DNA of 41,319 bases from CAZEJK01 sp964512045. Lineage in GTDB: Bacteria; Acidobacteriota; Thermoanaerobaculia; Thermoanaerobaculales; Sulfomarinibacteraceae. The notes below the pieces were generated by a model that had not been told where the DNA came from, did no database searches, and was given only the letters and a program-made list of their open reading frames with translations. Every line of letters starts with the position of its first letter. Within the stretch, counting starts at the first letter, position 1. The DNA is taken from NCBI GenBank assembly GCA_964512045.1, contig CAZEJK010000019.1, positions 1 to 41,319 of the forward strand, written 5' to 3'. This document shows positions 32,155 through 39,499 of this stretch, piece by piece. Made by a program: the position numbers and the translations under genes.

Positions 32155-33837
32155 CTACTCCGCAGGCGCATCCCATGCGTAGGCGGGGTCGATATCTACC
32201 GGAATCGTGTCGAGCCCGTCCAGTAGTGCTTGCATCTCGGGTCGTACGGTACCGTACCCGGCAACAAGCTCCGCCGCTCGCTCATACGAGCCCTCCGCCT
32301 GGATCATCAGAATCCTCTCGAGCAGGCCCTCCAGCCCGTCGCGAAGCCGCTGGGCCACTGGACGGAACCGTCCGTCCTCAGCAACCTCGATCGCGCCAGC
32401 CTCCAGCAGCCAGTTCATCTGGAGTACCACCCCGAGACCGTGGGCAGCGGTCGTCCCGAACCTCGCAGAACGGAACAGACCTGCGACGTACGTCGACGGG
32501 AGCGCTCGGAGAAGCTCCTCGGGAATGAGCCCCTGCTCCCCGAGGACAAAGAGGTTACGAGCTCCCATCGCGTCCGCCTTCGCCTCCTCGAGTGCGGAGT
32601 AGTGCTCCTTCAGCTCCAGTCGAACCTCGGTATCCCGTCCATCGACCGTGATCCGACCCGGTCCGAGACCGTGCGCGAGCTCGTGGAACAGCACGAAGTG
32701 GTAGTAGGCATCGAACGCGATCCGATCCCGGCCCCCCGCTGGCAGGACCCGATCGGAGATGGGCTCCAAAATCGCCTCGTACTTGGCCTGCATCATGTTC
32801 TTCAGCAGCACCTTCTTCGAGCCCTTTGCCTCACGCACACGCTCGTCGTTCGGCAGGTTGAACGCCAGGGTCTGGACACCCGCGCGGGCATCTCCGGCAC
32901 TGAGAACCTCGTTCGCAACTCGGATCGGCGAGGACGTCCCGCGGTTGAGGTTCTTGTGCTCGTCCGGAATCGGCAAGGAGCGCTCGAGGGCTGGCAGCTG
33001 ATCCTTGAAGCGTGCGAGCTGATCCGAGTCCTCGGGAGAGACCACGCACAGGAACGCTTCGAACGCGGCCTTGTACCCGTACAACCGATCCTCATAGGTC
33101 TCATACGGACCAATGACCACCTCCAGCGGTGAGTCCAGGTCCATCCATGCCAGATCGGACTCGTAGTAGTCATCGGTCATGAACGCCTTGGCACGCAGGC
33201 GGAGAAACTTGGCAAGGCTCGCGTTGTCGGTCAGATCGGCGGCGACCCGAAGCTCGGCAGCGGCACGCCGCAGCTGGGAGCCGTAGGCTTCGCTGTACGG
33301 GATCGCCACCAGACCACCGCCCTGCCGCCGGATCACCGTGTGCAACGATCGGAAGCGGTGCTCGTCCTCTGGATGCTCCGCCAGCCACGCCTCCATCTCC
33401 TCCTTGGTGAGATCGCCGGGGTAGAAGCCGGCACCCGGCGGCCTTTCCGTGTCGCCGATAAACGGTTCGAACGCTGCGAGGCGGTCCCACGGGCCGTACA
33501 TGATCCTGTAGTAGTCGCGGAGCGCCTTTGCATGGGGGCCCTGATACGCTGCGACACGCTGCGCCATGATCGGGTTGAGCTGCCACACTTGCAGCCGGAA
33601 GATCTCATCCATCGCCTTGGCCGCTCGTACCAGGTGGACCAACGCCTCACGATCCCCTCGCGACAGCGTCTCGAGCTCCGCGCCAATCGTCTTGACCTCC
33701 AGCTGGGCCCGACGGTCGTCAACATCCCCTGCCACGACCAGCGAGGTGTGTCCATCCGAACCGTGATCGCCACCGGTACCGCACGCCATCAACAGCGCCC
33801 CGAAAGCTCCAAGCATCACACCGCACCAAAGCCTCAT
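32155..33837 (-). CDS. M49-like zinc dipeptidyl-peptidase lipoprotein
   Basis: 560 residues from ATG 33837 with GGGGAGG upstream. The N-terminus is a lipoprotein signal ending L-M-A-C19. The zinc site is H385-E-L-A-H389 in 'FHELAHGLGPG', followed by E417-E418-A-K-A-D, the equivalent of E-E-C-R-A-E in dipeptidyl peptidase III. The spacing (about 32) is shorter than in eukaryotic DPP III and the first motif is H-E-x-x-H rather than H-E-x-x-G-H, as in bacterial relatives. 'FNLPNDERVREAKGSKKVLLKNMMQAKY' is also typical of those relatives. It would act on short peptides at the membrane. It lies 28 bases after the methyltransferase gene and may be co-transcribed. Confidence 0.85.
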   Translation of the reverse strand: MRLWCGVMLGAFGALLMACGTGGDHGSDGHTSLVVAGDVDDRRAQLEVKTIGAELETLSRGDREALVHLVRAAKAMDEIFRLQVWQLNPIMAQRVAAYQGPHAKALRDYYRIMYGPWDRLAAFEPFIGDTERPPGAGFYPGDLTKEEMEAWLAEHPEDEHRFRSLHTVIRRQGGGLVAIPYSEAYGSQLRRAAAELRVAADLTDNASLAKFLRLRAKAFMTDDYYESDLAWMDLDSPLEVVIGPYETYEDRLYGYKAAFEAFLCVVSPEDSDQLARFKDQLPALERSLPIPDEHKNLNRGTSSPIRVANEVLSAGDARAGVQTLAFNLPNDERVREAKGSKKVLLKNMMQAKYEAILEPISDRVLPAGGRDRIAFDAYYHFVLFHELAHGLGPGRITVDGRDTEVRLELKEHYSALEEAKADAMGARNLFVLGEQGLIPEELLRALPSTYVAGLFRSARFGTTAAHGLGVVLQMNWLLEAGAIEVAEDGRFRPVAQRLRDGLEGLLERILMIQAEGSYERAAELVAGYGTVRPEMQALLDGLDTIPVDIDPAYAWDAPAE

Positions 33838-33865
33838 CGTGACCTCCCCACTCATCGCGTTTCGC

Positions 33866-35263
33866 TCAGCCAGTCGCAGGCACGTCGTCACCCTGCGGCA
33901 TGATCCCGTCTCCAGTGTCTGCTCCCGGCTTCTGCGCGATCAGCACGTAATCTCGGAACCCGTTCACGAGCTCGTCGATCCGACGTGCCATCTCCTGCAC
34001 CGCCTCCCAGACCCTGGCCACGGATGGATCATCGACAGGCGGCACGGACACTGTCCACCGCTGCTCTTCCGGGAACGGATGCCGCCACCGGGGCGCCTCC
34101 GGCCGCAAACCGGCTGCCCGCATGAACAGCTCCAACGTCTCCGGCAGCAGTGGACGGTCATGGGTCGGATCGATCCAGAAGAGTGTCCCCCCCACACGCA
34201 ACGAGTGGGGGTTCGGGCACTCCGCCGCGAGCACGCCACCCGGCTTCAGAACTCGCTGGATCTCGCACAGGCACCGCTGGAGCTCCACCGGCCGCAAGTG
34301 CTCGAGGAGGTGCAGCGCTGTCACCGCGCCCCAGCTCTCGGCTTCCTGCGCACGCAGGAGCTCGAGCACATCGCCTGCGAGCACGCGCAGACCCCGCCGC
34401 CGAGCGCCCGCGGCCAGCGCTGGATCCGACTCCACACCGACGGCCTCGATACCGTGCTCTCGCATCAGCTCGAGCAGCTCGCCCCGCCCGCATCCAAGAT
34501 CCAGTACCGGCGTGTGCGGTGCAAGGAGCTGGGCGTACCACTCCTGCCGATGCAGAATCTCCTCGCGGTCGCCCCGGAACCGCTCGAGAAGATGGGGTTG
34601 GACCGCGGCGAGCTCACCGGCGATCGCCTGCTCGTCTCGGTCGCCCCACTCCGCGGCGGCGACCGGAAGCGGTTCACGGAGGAGGATACGCTCGACGAGC
34701 GACCCCAGCTCCTCCATCTGCTCGCACAGACGATCGAGCAGCACATCCGAGCGCTCGACCGTCGCCGGCAGGATCTGATCGCGGACACGGGCAAGCTCCG
34801 CCGAGGTCCCCCGCTGCTCGTCCTCCAGGCCGTCCAGGCGGTGCTCGATCTCAACCGCTGCACCGCGCAGAGCCTTCAGGTCGCCGTCCAACCCCTCTCG
34901 TACCCGCTCGAGGTCCGCCACAACCTCACTCAGCGCGGACGAAAGCCGATCCTGCACGGTGGCCAGCTGGCGCGACTGTCGCTCCTCCACGGCCCCGGCG
35001 GTGGCGTCGATGCAGGAGCGCAGCTCGTTCAGCTCCGCATCGAATCGCGCGTTAGCTTGATCGAGCCGTTGCTCGAGCTGGCCGAGCAGACTCTCGAGCC
35101 TATCCAGCCGAACCTCTGTGCTCCCCAGGCGTCCATCCAACGAGCCCAGGGTTCCCTGCGCGGCCTCGATGGCTCCCTGGTGATCGCGAGCACGCTGCGC
35201 CAGCTCGTCGACCGTGAGCGGATCGAAGCGAACCAGACTGACCAGACGGCGCAGGATCGTCAT
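33866..35263 (-). CDS. coiled-coil plus SAM-dependent methyltransferase, O-antigen type
   Basis: 465 residues. Residues about 15-190 are predicted coiled coil with heptads rich in Leu, Glu and Arg. Residues about 225-400 form a class I methyltransferase: 'FRGDREEILHRQEWYAQLL', motif I 'VLDLGCGRGELLELM', 'VGVESDPALA', 'ALHLLEHLRPVELQ', 'VLKPGGVLAAECPNP', 'FWIDPTHDRPLLPETLELFM'. This arrangement is seen in enzymes that methylate or terminate surface polysaccharides (WbdD-like), where the coiled coil measures chain length. No polysaccharide genes adjoin; the neighbours are rplI and an M49 lipoprotein. Confidence 0.82.
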   Translation of the reverse strand: MTILRRLVSLVRFDPLTVDELAQRARDHQGAIEAAQGTLGSLDGRLGSTEVRLDRLESLLGQLEQRLDQANARFDAELNELRSCIDATAGAVEERQSRQLATVQDRLSSALSEVVADLERVREGLDGDLKALRGAAVEIEHRLDGLEDEQRGTSAELARVRDQILPATVERSDVLLDRLCEQMEELGSLVERILLREPLPVAAAEWGDRDEQAIAGELAAVQPHLLERFRGDREEILHRQEWYAQLLAPHTPVLDLGCGRGELLELMREHGIEAVGVESDPALAAGARRRGLRVLAGDVLELLRAQEAESWGAVTALHLLEHLRPVELQRCLCEIQRVLKPGGVLAAECPNPHSLRVGGTLFWIDPTHDRPLLPETLELFMRAAGLRPEAPRWRHPFPEEQRWTVSVPPVDDPSVARVWEAVQEMARRIDELVNGFRDYVLIAQKPGADTGDGIMPQGDDVPATG

Positions 35264-35324
35264 GCGCCCGACCGCTGGTACCCGTGCTCTCGTTCAGCGG
35301 CCACCACGTCCGCCTCCCCCTGTG

Positions 35325-35849
35325 TCAGCCTGCGACCTCGCTGGCCACGGCCGGCTCTTCGGCCGCCGCTGCTGGCTCCACTGGCTCGGGCGAAGGGGCG
35401 CGCTCTCCGGGTCGCACAACGTGCACCTTCACAGTCGCCACGATCTCTCGGTGGAGCTGCACCGGCACATCGAACGAGCCCAGTGTCTTGATCGGATCCT
35501 GCAGCTGGACCCGTCGCTTGTCCACCGTCAGGCCCTTGTCCGCCAGACGCCGAGCGACATCCTGAGTGGTCACCGAGCCGAACAGGGTGTCCGTCTCGCC
35601 GGCGCGACGCTCGAACAGGAGCTCCGTACCGTCCACGTCCGCCAGGGCAGTCTGAGCGGCAGTCTGTCGTTTCAGCTCGAGCTCCTCCCACCTCTTCTGC
35701 TCCTGCTCGAAGCGGCGCAGGTTGCCGTCGCTGTAGACGTATGCCAGACCGCGCGGCAGCAAGTAGTTGCGCGCGTAGCCAGGCTTGACCTCGACCACTG
35801 CTCCGCGCTCTCCCAGGTTCTCGACGAAATCATTGAGGATAATCTTCAT
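35325..35849 (-). CDS. rplI: 50S ribosomal protein L9
   Basis: 174 residues, ATG 35849 with GGAGGC upstream. The N-terminal RNA-binding domain has 'MKIILNDFVENLGERGAVVEVKPGYARNYLLPRGLA', then the long connecting helix and a C-terminal domain with 'LFGSVTTQDVARRLADKGLTVDKRRV' and 'LGSFDVPVQLHREIVATVKVHV'. The final 25 residues are an Ala/Glu/Pro extension. It is the last gene of the rpsF-rpsR-DUF2232-rplI group. Confidence 0.97.
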   Translation of the reverse strand: MKIILNDFVENLGERGAVVEVKPGYARNYLLPRGLAYVYSDGNLRRFEQEQKRWEELELKRQTAAQTALADVDGTELLFERRAGETDTLFGSVTTQDVARRLADKGLTVDKRRVQLQDPIKTLGSFDVPVQLHREIVATVKVHVVRPGERAPSPEPVEPAAAAEEPAVASEVAG

Positions 35850-35864
35850 GATGCGTGCCTCCCG

Positions 35865-36877
35865 TCATCCGTTCTCGTTCTCGTTCTCGTTTGAGAGGGC
35901 CGGGCGCAGGCTGCGGAAGGCGTCGGTCATCCCCAAGACCGCCACGACAAGAGGCAGTGGAAACTGGAGGCAGAGCAAAACAACCCCCCAGCGCACCAAC
36001 CACCCCCGCCCGACCCAGCGCACGACGTACGACCGGATNNNNNNNNNNCCAAGCCATGTATAAAGTATAAGATAAGCACTGTCACGAGTGCATTGACCGC
36101 AAGCCAGCGCACAGCTCCGTCTGCGAGCAATGTCGCGGCCCCGGCCGCGGCGAACAGTGCCGGCAGCCACTCCTCGCTGGAGTACTGCTCGAACACCACC
36201 GGCTGCACAGGAACACCCAGTGCCTGAAGCCGCGGACGGACGAAGAACAGAATAGCGATCAAGTAGATCACCGGCATCGCTGGCAGGATCCAGACCAGCC
36301 ACCGTCGCATCTCGTCGAGGCCCATCTGCACCTCGCTGCGACGCATTCCAAGCTCGGTGTAGGTGGCCTCTACCTGACTGAGCGGCTCCTCCAACCACTG
36401 GCGCGCGGCCACCACCGGTCCATCCGGCGCCGCCGCGACGAGCATGACGGTCGCGCTCAACGCCAGCCCTGCAAGGGTTGTCAACGCGATCCACCGCCCG
36501 TCGTGCCACTGCCAGCGAAGCCACGCCTCCACGGACACCGCCGGAACGACCACCACCAGGACGTACGTCAACGTCAGAGCAACGAACGCTGGCTGTCCCG
36601 AGACCACCGTCAGCACGGTCAACGTGCCGAGCGGCCATCCCCATGCGAGCCACGAGCTCCACCCGATTCCGGACAGCCGGAGGACCGGCAGCGCCGCGAG
36701 TGGCACCACGAACAGCGCCACGAATGCGGGGAATGCACCCATCCAGCTGAAGAGCCCCGGCAGCACGATCAGCGACAGGAACAGCAACGACAGCAGTCCT
36801 GCACCGAACGGTCCGAAACGCGGGGCCGTTGGCATCACGGGACGGCCAGAGTCCTCCGGCGGTGGAGCCTCGCTCAC
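35865..36877 (-). CDS. DUF2232-like multi-pass membrane protein, interrupted by assembly gap
   Basis: The gene is read from GTG 36877 in one frame to 36049, then crosses 10 N and continues in another frame to a stop at 35865. The N-terminal 275 residues contain about seven hydrophobic helices ('LLSLLFLSLIVLPGLFSWMG', 'AFVALTLTYVLVVVVPAV', 'WILPAMPVIYLIAILFFV'). After the gap the frame giving 'LQFPLPLVVAVLGMTDAFRSLRPAL' looks like the family C-terminus, ending in three N-E repeats. DUF2232 proteins sit between rpsR and rplI in many bacteria; function is unknown. The true number of bases under the N-run is therefore probably not 10. Confidence 0.75.
35871..35890. repeat. short GTTCTC hexamer repeat
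   Basis: Three perfect GTTCTC units plus a partial fourth, at the 3' end of the DUF2232 gene just before rplI. It encodes Asn-Glu repeats and could vary by slippage. Confidence 0.7.
36039..36048. other. assembly gap (10 N)
   Basis: Ten undefined bases inside the DUF2232 gene. The coding frame changes across it, so the length is probably a placeholder. Confidence 0.98.
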
Positions 36878-36989
36878 GGTTCGAGCTCAGAAGTAGGGCG
36901 GTGACGACCATACCGTTGTCGGCGAGGTACGCCGTTGAGGCGGGCCCTGTGTTCGCCGAGGGCTCGCCGACGTCCTCGCAGGCCAGTCC

Positions 36990-37223
36990 TCACTCGCCAA
37001 CGTACGGCAATAGCGCCATGTACCGAGCGCGCTTGATTGCCTTGGCAAGTCGCTTCTGATACACGGGCCGCGTTCCGGTGACCCTGCGCGGGAGAATCTT
37101 GCCGTTCACCGGCGTGTAGTCTCGCAACAGGTCCACGTCCTTGTAGTCGATGTACTCGATCTTCTCGGCCGTGAAGCGACACACCTTCACCCGCGGACGA
37201 AAACGACGTCGTTGTCTGGCCAT
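36990..37223 (-). CDS. rpsR: 30S ribosomal protein S18
   Basis: 77 residues starting at ATG 37223, just after the rpsF stop. Typical S18 sequence: 'VCRFTAEKIEYIDYKDVDLLRDYTPVNGKILPRRVTGTRPVYQKRLAKAIKRARYMALLPY'. Only the first cysteine of the zinc-binding form remains. S18 pairs with S6 on the platform of the 30S subunit. No ssb gene lies between rpsF and rpsR. Confidence 0.97.
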   Translation of the reverse strand: MARQRRRFRPRVKVCRFTAEKIEYIDYKDVDLLRDYTPVNGKILPRRVTGTRPVYQKRLAKAIKRARYMALLPYVGE

Positions 37224-37225
37224 CA

Positions 37226-37636
37226 CTACACCTCCGCCGATGCGCCGGCCGGTGCATCCTCGTCGGTCACCGCCACCGCCTCACTCTTCTGCGCCTTCCG
37301 CCGAGCCTTGACCTGCTCGGTCCGCTTCCGCTTCCGCTCTCGGCGCAGCTCGCGGTCGAGGTTGAGCACCAGATGGCGCATCGCAAGGTCATGGGTTCTC
37401 AGCTCGAACTCGAGCTTCGACAGCAGCTCCCCGCCTACCTCGAACTTCCAGAAGTGGTAGACACCGTAGTTCTTCTTGTCGATCGGGTAGGCAAGCTGAC
37501 GCCGGCCCCATCCGTCCTTGTTGACGATCTCGCCACCGGCGTCCGTCACGAGGGCTTCAATCCGCTCGAGCAGTCCTTGCTCTTCCTCTGGAGTCGCTTC
37601 GGGGTCTACGATGAGCCCCAGCTCATACAACGGCAT
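37226..37636 (-). CDS. rpsF: 30S ribosomal protein S6
   Basis: 136 residues, ATG 37636 with GGGGGAG upstream. S6 features: 'YELGLIVDPEA', 'DGWGRRQLAYPIDKKNYGVYHFWKFEV' and 'LRTHDLAMRHLVLNLD'. The C-terminal 35 residues form a basic then acidic extension. It is the first gene of its group behind a structured leader. Confidence 0.97.
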   Translation of the reverse strand: MPLYELGLIVDPEATPEEEQGLLERIEALVTDAGGEIVNKDGWGRRQLAYPIDKKNYGVYHFWKFEVGGELLSKLEFELRTHDLAMRHLVLNLDRELRRERKRKRTEQVKARRKAQKSEAVAVTDEDAPAGASAEV

Positions 37637-37717
37637 ATCGGTCTCCCCCTGGCCTCAGGCCCCGAGCTGCCAGCTCGGAGCGAGGAGTGTAGTTCTCCCG
37701 GTCGTACCGGGGCCGCT
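37637..37717 (-). promoter_or_regulatory. structured 5' leader of rpsF, possible S6:S18 autoregulatory site
   Basis: Between the predicted start of transcription and the rpsF ATG the minus strand folds into three small stems: CCCGGT/ACCGGG, CCGAGCT/AGCTCGG (37662-37678) and GGCC/GGCC, followed by GGGGGAG. In many bacteria a leader in this position binds the S6:S18 complex for feedback. I cannot verify the family-specific bulge, so the regulator identity is inference. Confidence 0.4.
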
Positions 37718-37745
37718 ATTGTAGCCAAATCCCCGCAGGACGCAA
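37718..37745 (-). promoter_or_regulatory. promoter of the rpsF operon
   Basis: On the minus strand -35 TTGCGT (37740-37745), 16-base spacer and -10 TACAAT (37718-37723), leaving a leader of about 75 bases before rpsF. Confidence 0.55.
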
Positions 37746-37815
37746 GTCAGCGGTCGAACATCGTTGGCCTTGGCCAGGTCGCCGCGAGGATCTGCGCAGA
37801 TGCGGCGGTCGTACG

Positions 37816-38448
37816 TTACGACTTCGCCTGCTTACGCGCAGCATCGAGCTCGTGGCCGGTGCGATACAGGTAATGGAAGCCCGAAATCACTACCAACCCG
37901 AACGACAGCAGGAACAGCACGTGCGGAATCCAACCGGGGATGCGGGTTACGTTCGCGATGAGCACGACGGTGATCGTCACCGTATGACTGATCGTCGTGG
38001 CCTTCCCCCACAGGCTCGGTGGAAACCGTCGCTGATGCTCTGCGAGATACAGCACCAGTGCCACCACGACGATGTAGGCATCACGGAACAGGACGAGGAT
38101 CGTCAACCACAACGGGATGACCACGTTCTGCCCATGGGGAACCGACAGCGTGATGTACGCCGTGGTCAACAAGAGCTTGTCGGCCACCGGATCCAGGTAT
38201 GCTCCGAGAGGCGACTCCATTCTCAGGTTACGAGCCACGAAGCCGTCGAGGGCGTCAGACACACCGGCGAGAATGAACAACGTGAGTGCCAGCGCGAAGC
38301 CGTCCTGACTCACAGCGATCACGAAGAACGGGATGAGCGCCAACCGCAGAAACGTGATGAAGTTCGGAACCGTGAACGGACGCAGGCCGCGACGCACGGA
38401 GCTTCGCACCTGGTCGCGTCGCTCGTCACGCTCCTCGGAAGAGGTCAT
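37816..38448 (-). CDS. pgsA: CDP-diacylglycerol--glycerol-3-phosphate phosphatidyltransferase family protein
   Basis: 210 residues from ATG 38448, overlapping the coaX stop (ATGA). The CDP-alcohol phosphotransferase signature D-x2-D-G-x2-A-R-x8-G-x3-D-x3-D is complete in 'DALDGFVARNLRMESPLGAYLDPVADK'. The start 'FTVPNFITFLRLALIPFFV' and several further hydrophobic helices match PgsA. It would make phosphatidylglycerophosphate at the inner membrane, though related transferases (for example cardiolipin-type) share the motif. Confidence 0.88.
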   Translation of the reverse strand: MTSSEERDERRDQVRSSVRRGLRPFTVPNFITFLRLALIPFFVIAVSQDGFALALTLFILAGVSDALDGFVARNLRMESPLGAYLDPVADKLLLTTAYITLSVPHGQNVVIPLWLTILVLFRDAYIVVVALVLYLAEHQRRFPPSLWGKATTISHTVTITVVLIANVTRIPGWIPHVLFLLSFGLVVISGFHYLYRTGHELDAARKQAKS

Positions 38449-39227
38449 CTCGCCTCCATCCGAAGCTCCCAGAGCATCCGCAGCCCATCGAGGGTGAGCT
38501 GCTCGTCCACGGTATCGATCAGCTCGCAATGCTGGGCAACCGTTGCGGCGAAGCCGCCGGTCGCCACCACACGAGCCGGACCGACCTCGGCGAGAATCCG
38601 ACGCGTCACACCTTCCACGAGCCCGATGTACCCGTAGAACAGGCCGATCTGGATGCTATCGACGGTCGCGATACCGATCGATCTCGGCGGCGGCGCGAGC
38701 GGCACCGATGGCAGCTTGGAAGCACGGGAAAACAGGGCGTCCGCAGTGATCCCAGGCCCTGGGGCGATCGCACCACCCAGGTACCTCCCGTTCGCAGAGA
38801 CGACCTCCCAGGTCACCGCCGTGCCAAAGTCGATGACGATCACCGGCCAGTCGTAACGGGCCCGCGCAGCAACCGCATCGCACAGACGATCCGCTCCGAG
38901 CTCCTCCGGCCGAGCGACCTCGAGCACCATCCCTCCGGTATCGACCTCGGGGTGTACGAAGAACGCCTCGTGACCCAGGTAGCGCCGCACCGCCTCATCG
39001 AGCCGGGCATCCAGCCGCGGTACGACCGAGGAGATCGCCACCCCGGCGAGCTCGTGGGCCTCTACCTGCTGCCACTGCTGGATCTGTCGCAGCCACATAC
39101 CGAGCTCGTCGGCGGTTTGCTCCGTGCCCGTGGACAGCCGCCAGGTGGTCCGCAGCTCAGTGCCGTCGAACAGACCGACAACCGTGTGGGTGTTGCCAAC
39201 GTCCAACGCCAGCAGCAACGCTCCCAT
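38445..39227 (-). CDS. coaX: type III pantothenate kinase
   Basis: 260 residues from ATG 39227 with GGAGGT upstream; a longer open frame upstream is arginine/serine-rich and not family-like. Motifs of CoaX are 'LLALDVGNTHTVVGLFDG' (phosphate loop), 'RYLGHEAFFVHPEVDTGG', 'LGADRLCDAVAAR', 'VIVIDFGTAVTWEVVSANGRYLGGAIAPG' and 'GYIGLVEGVTRRI'. The enzyme phosphorylates pantothenate in coenzyme A synthesis. It is coupled to pgsA. Confidence 0.95.
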   Translation of the reverse strand: MGALLLALDVGNTHTVVGLFDGTELRTTWRLSTGTEQTADELGMWLRQIQQWQQVEAHELAGVAISSVVPRLDARLDEAVRRYLGHEAFFVHPEVDTGGMVLEVARPEELGADRLCDAVAARARYDWPVIVIDFGTAVTWEVVSANGRYLGGAIAPGPGITADALFSRASKLPSVPLAPPPRSIGIATVDSIQIGLFYGYIGLVEGVTRRILAEVGPARVVATGGFAATVAQHCELIDTVDEQLTLDGLRMLWELRMEAR

Positions 39228-39247
39228 CGATGACCTCCGTTCACGGC

Positions 39248-39253
39248 AGTATA
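39248..39253 (-). promoter_or_regulatory. -10 element of coaX
   Basis: TATACT on the minus strand 21 bases upstream of the coaX ATG; no clear -35. The rest of the 39228-39499 gap, shared with the divergent M16 gene, shows a weak plus-strand TACACT at 39408 and nothing else. Confidence 0.35.
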
Positions 39254-39499
39254 GCGCCGAATTCGATCCTCGCACCCTCCCCTGATTCGGCATACGCGAC
39301 CCCCCGGAGACGGTTGTCATCAGCGGGACACGCAGCCGTGACGGCACGGTCGCGGTCCGGGAGCGAAACGAAACCGTCACTGATTCGTACTTGTGTTGCG
39401 GACGCTGTACACTGCGCGCCGACGGATCCACAGCCTTCGTGCTGCGCTCTGCGCCAGGTGCAGTGCACCGTCAAGGTCACACTGTTGGAGGTCGCGACA

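Noticed and set aside
35927..36038. C-terminal tail of the membrane gene read straight through the N-run
   Set aside because: It is Gly/Ser/Cys/Trp-rich and unlike the family; the alternative frame after the gap gives a sensible ending.
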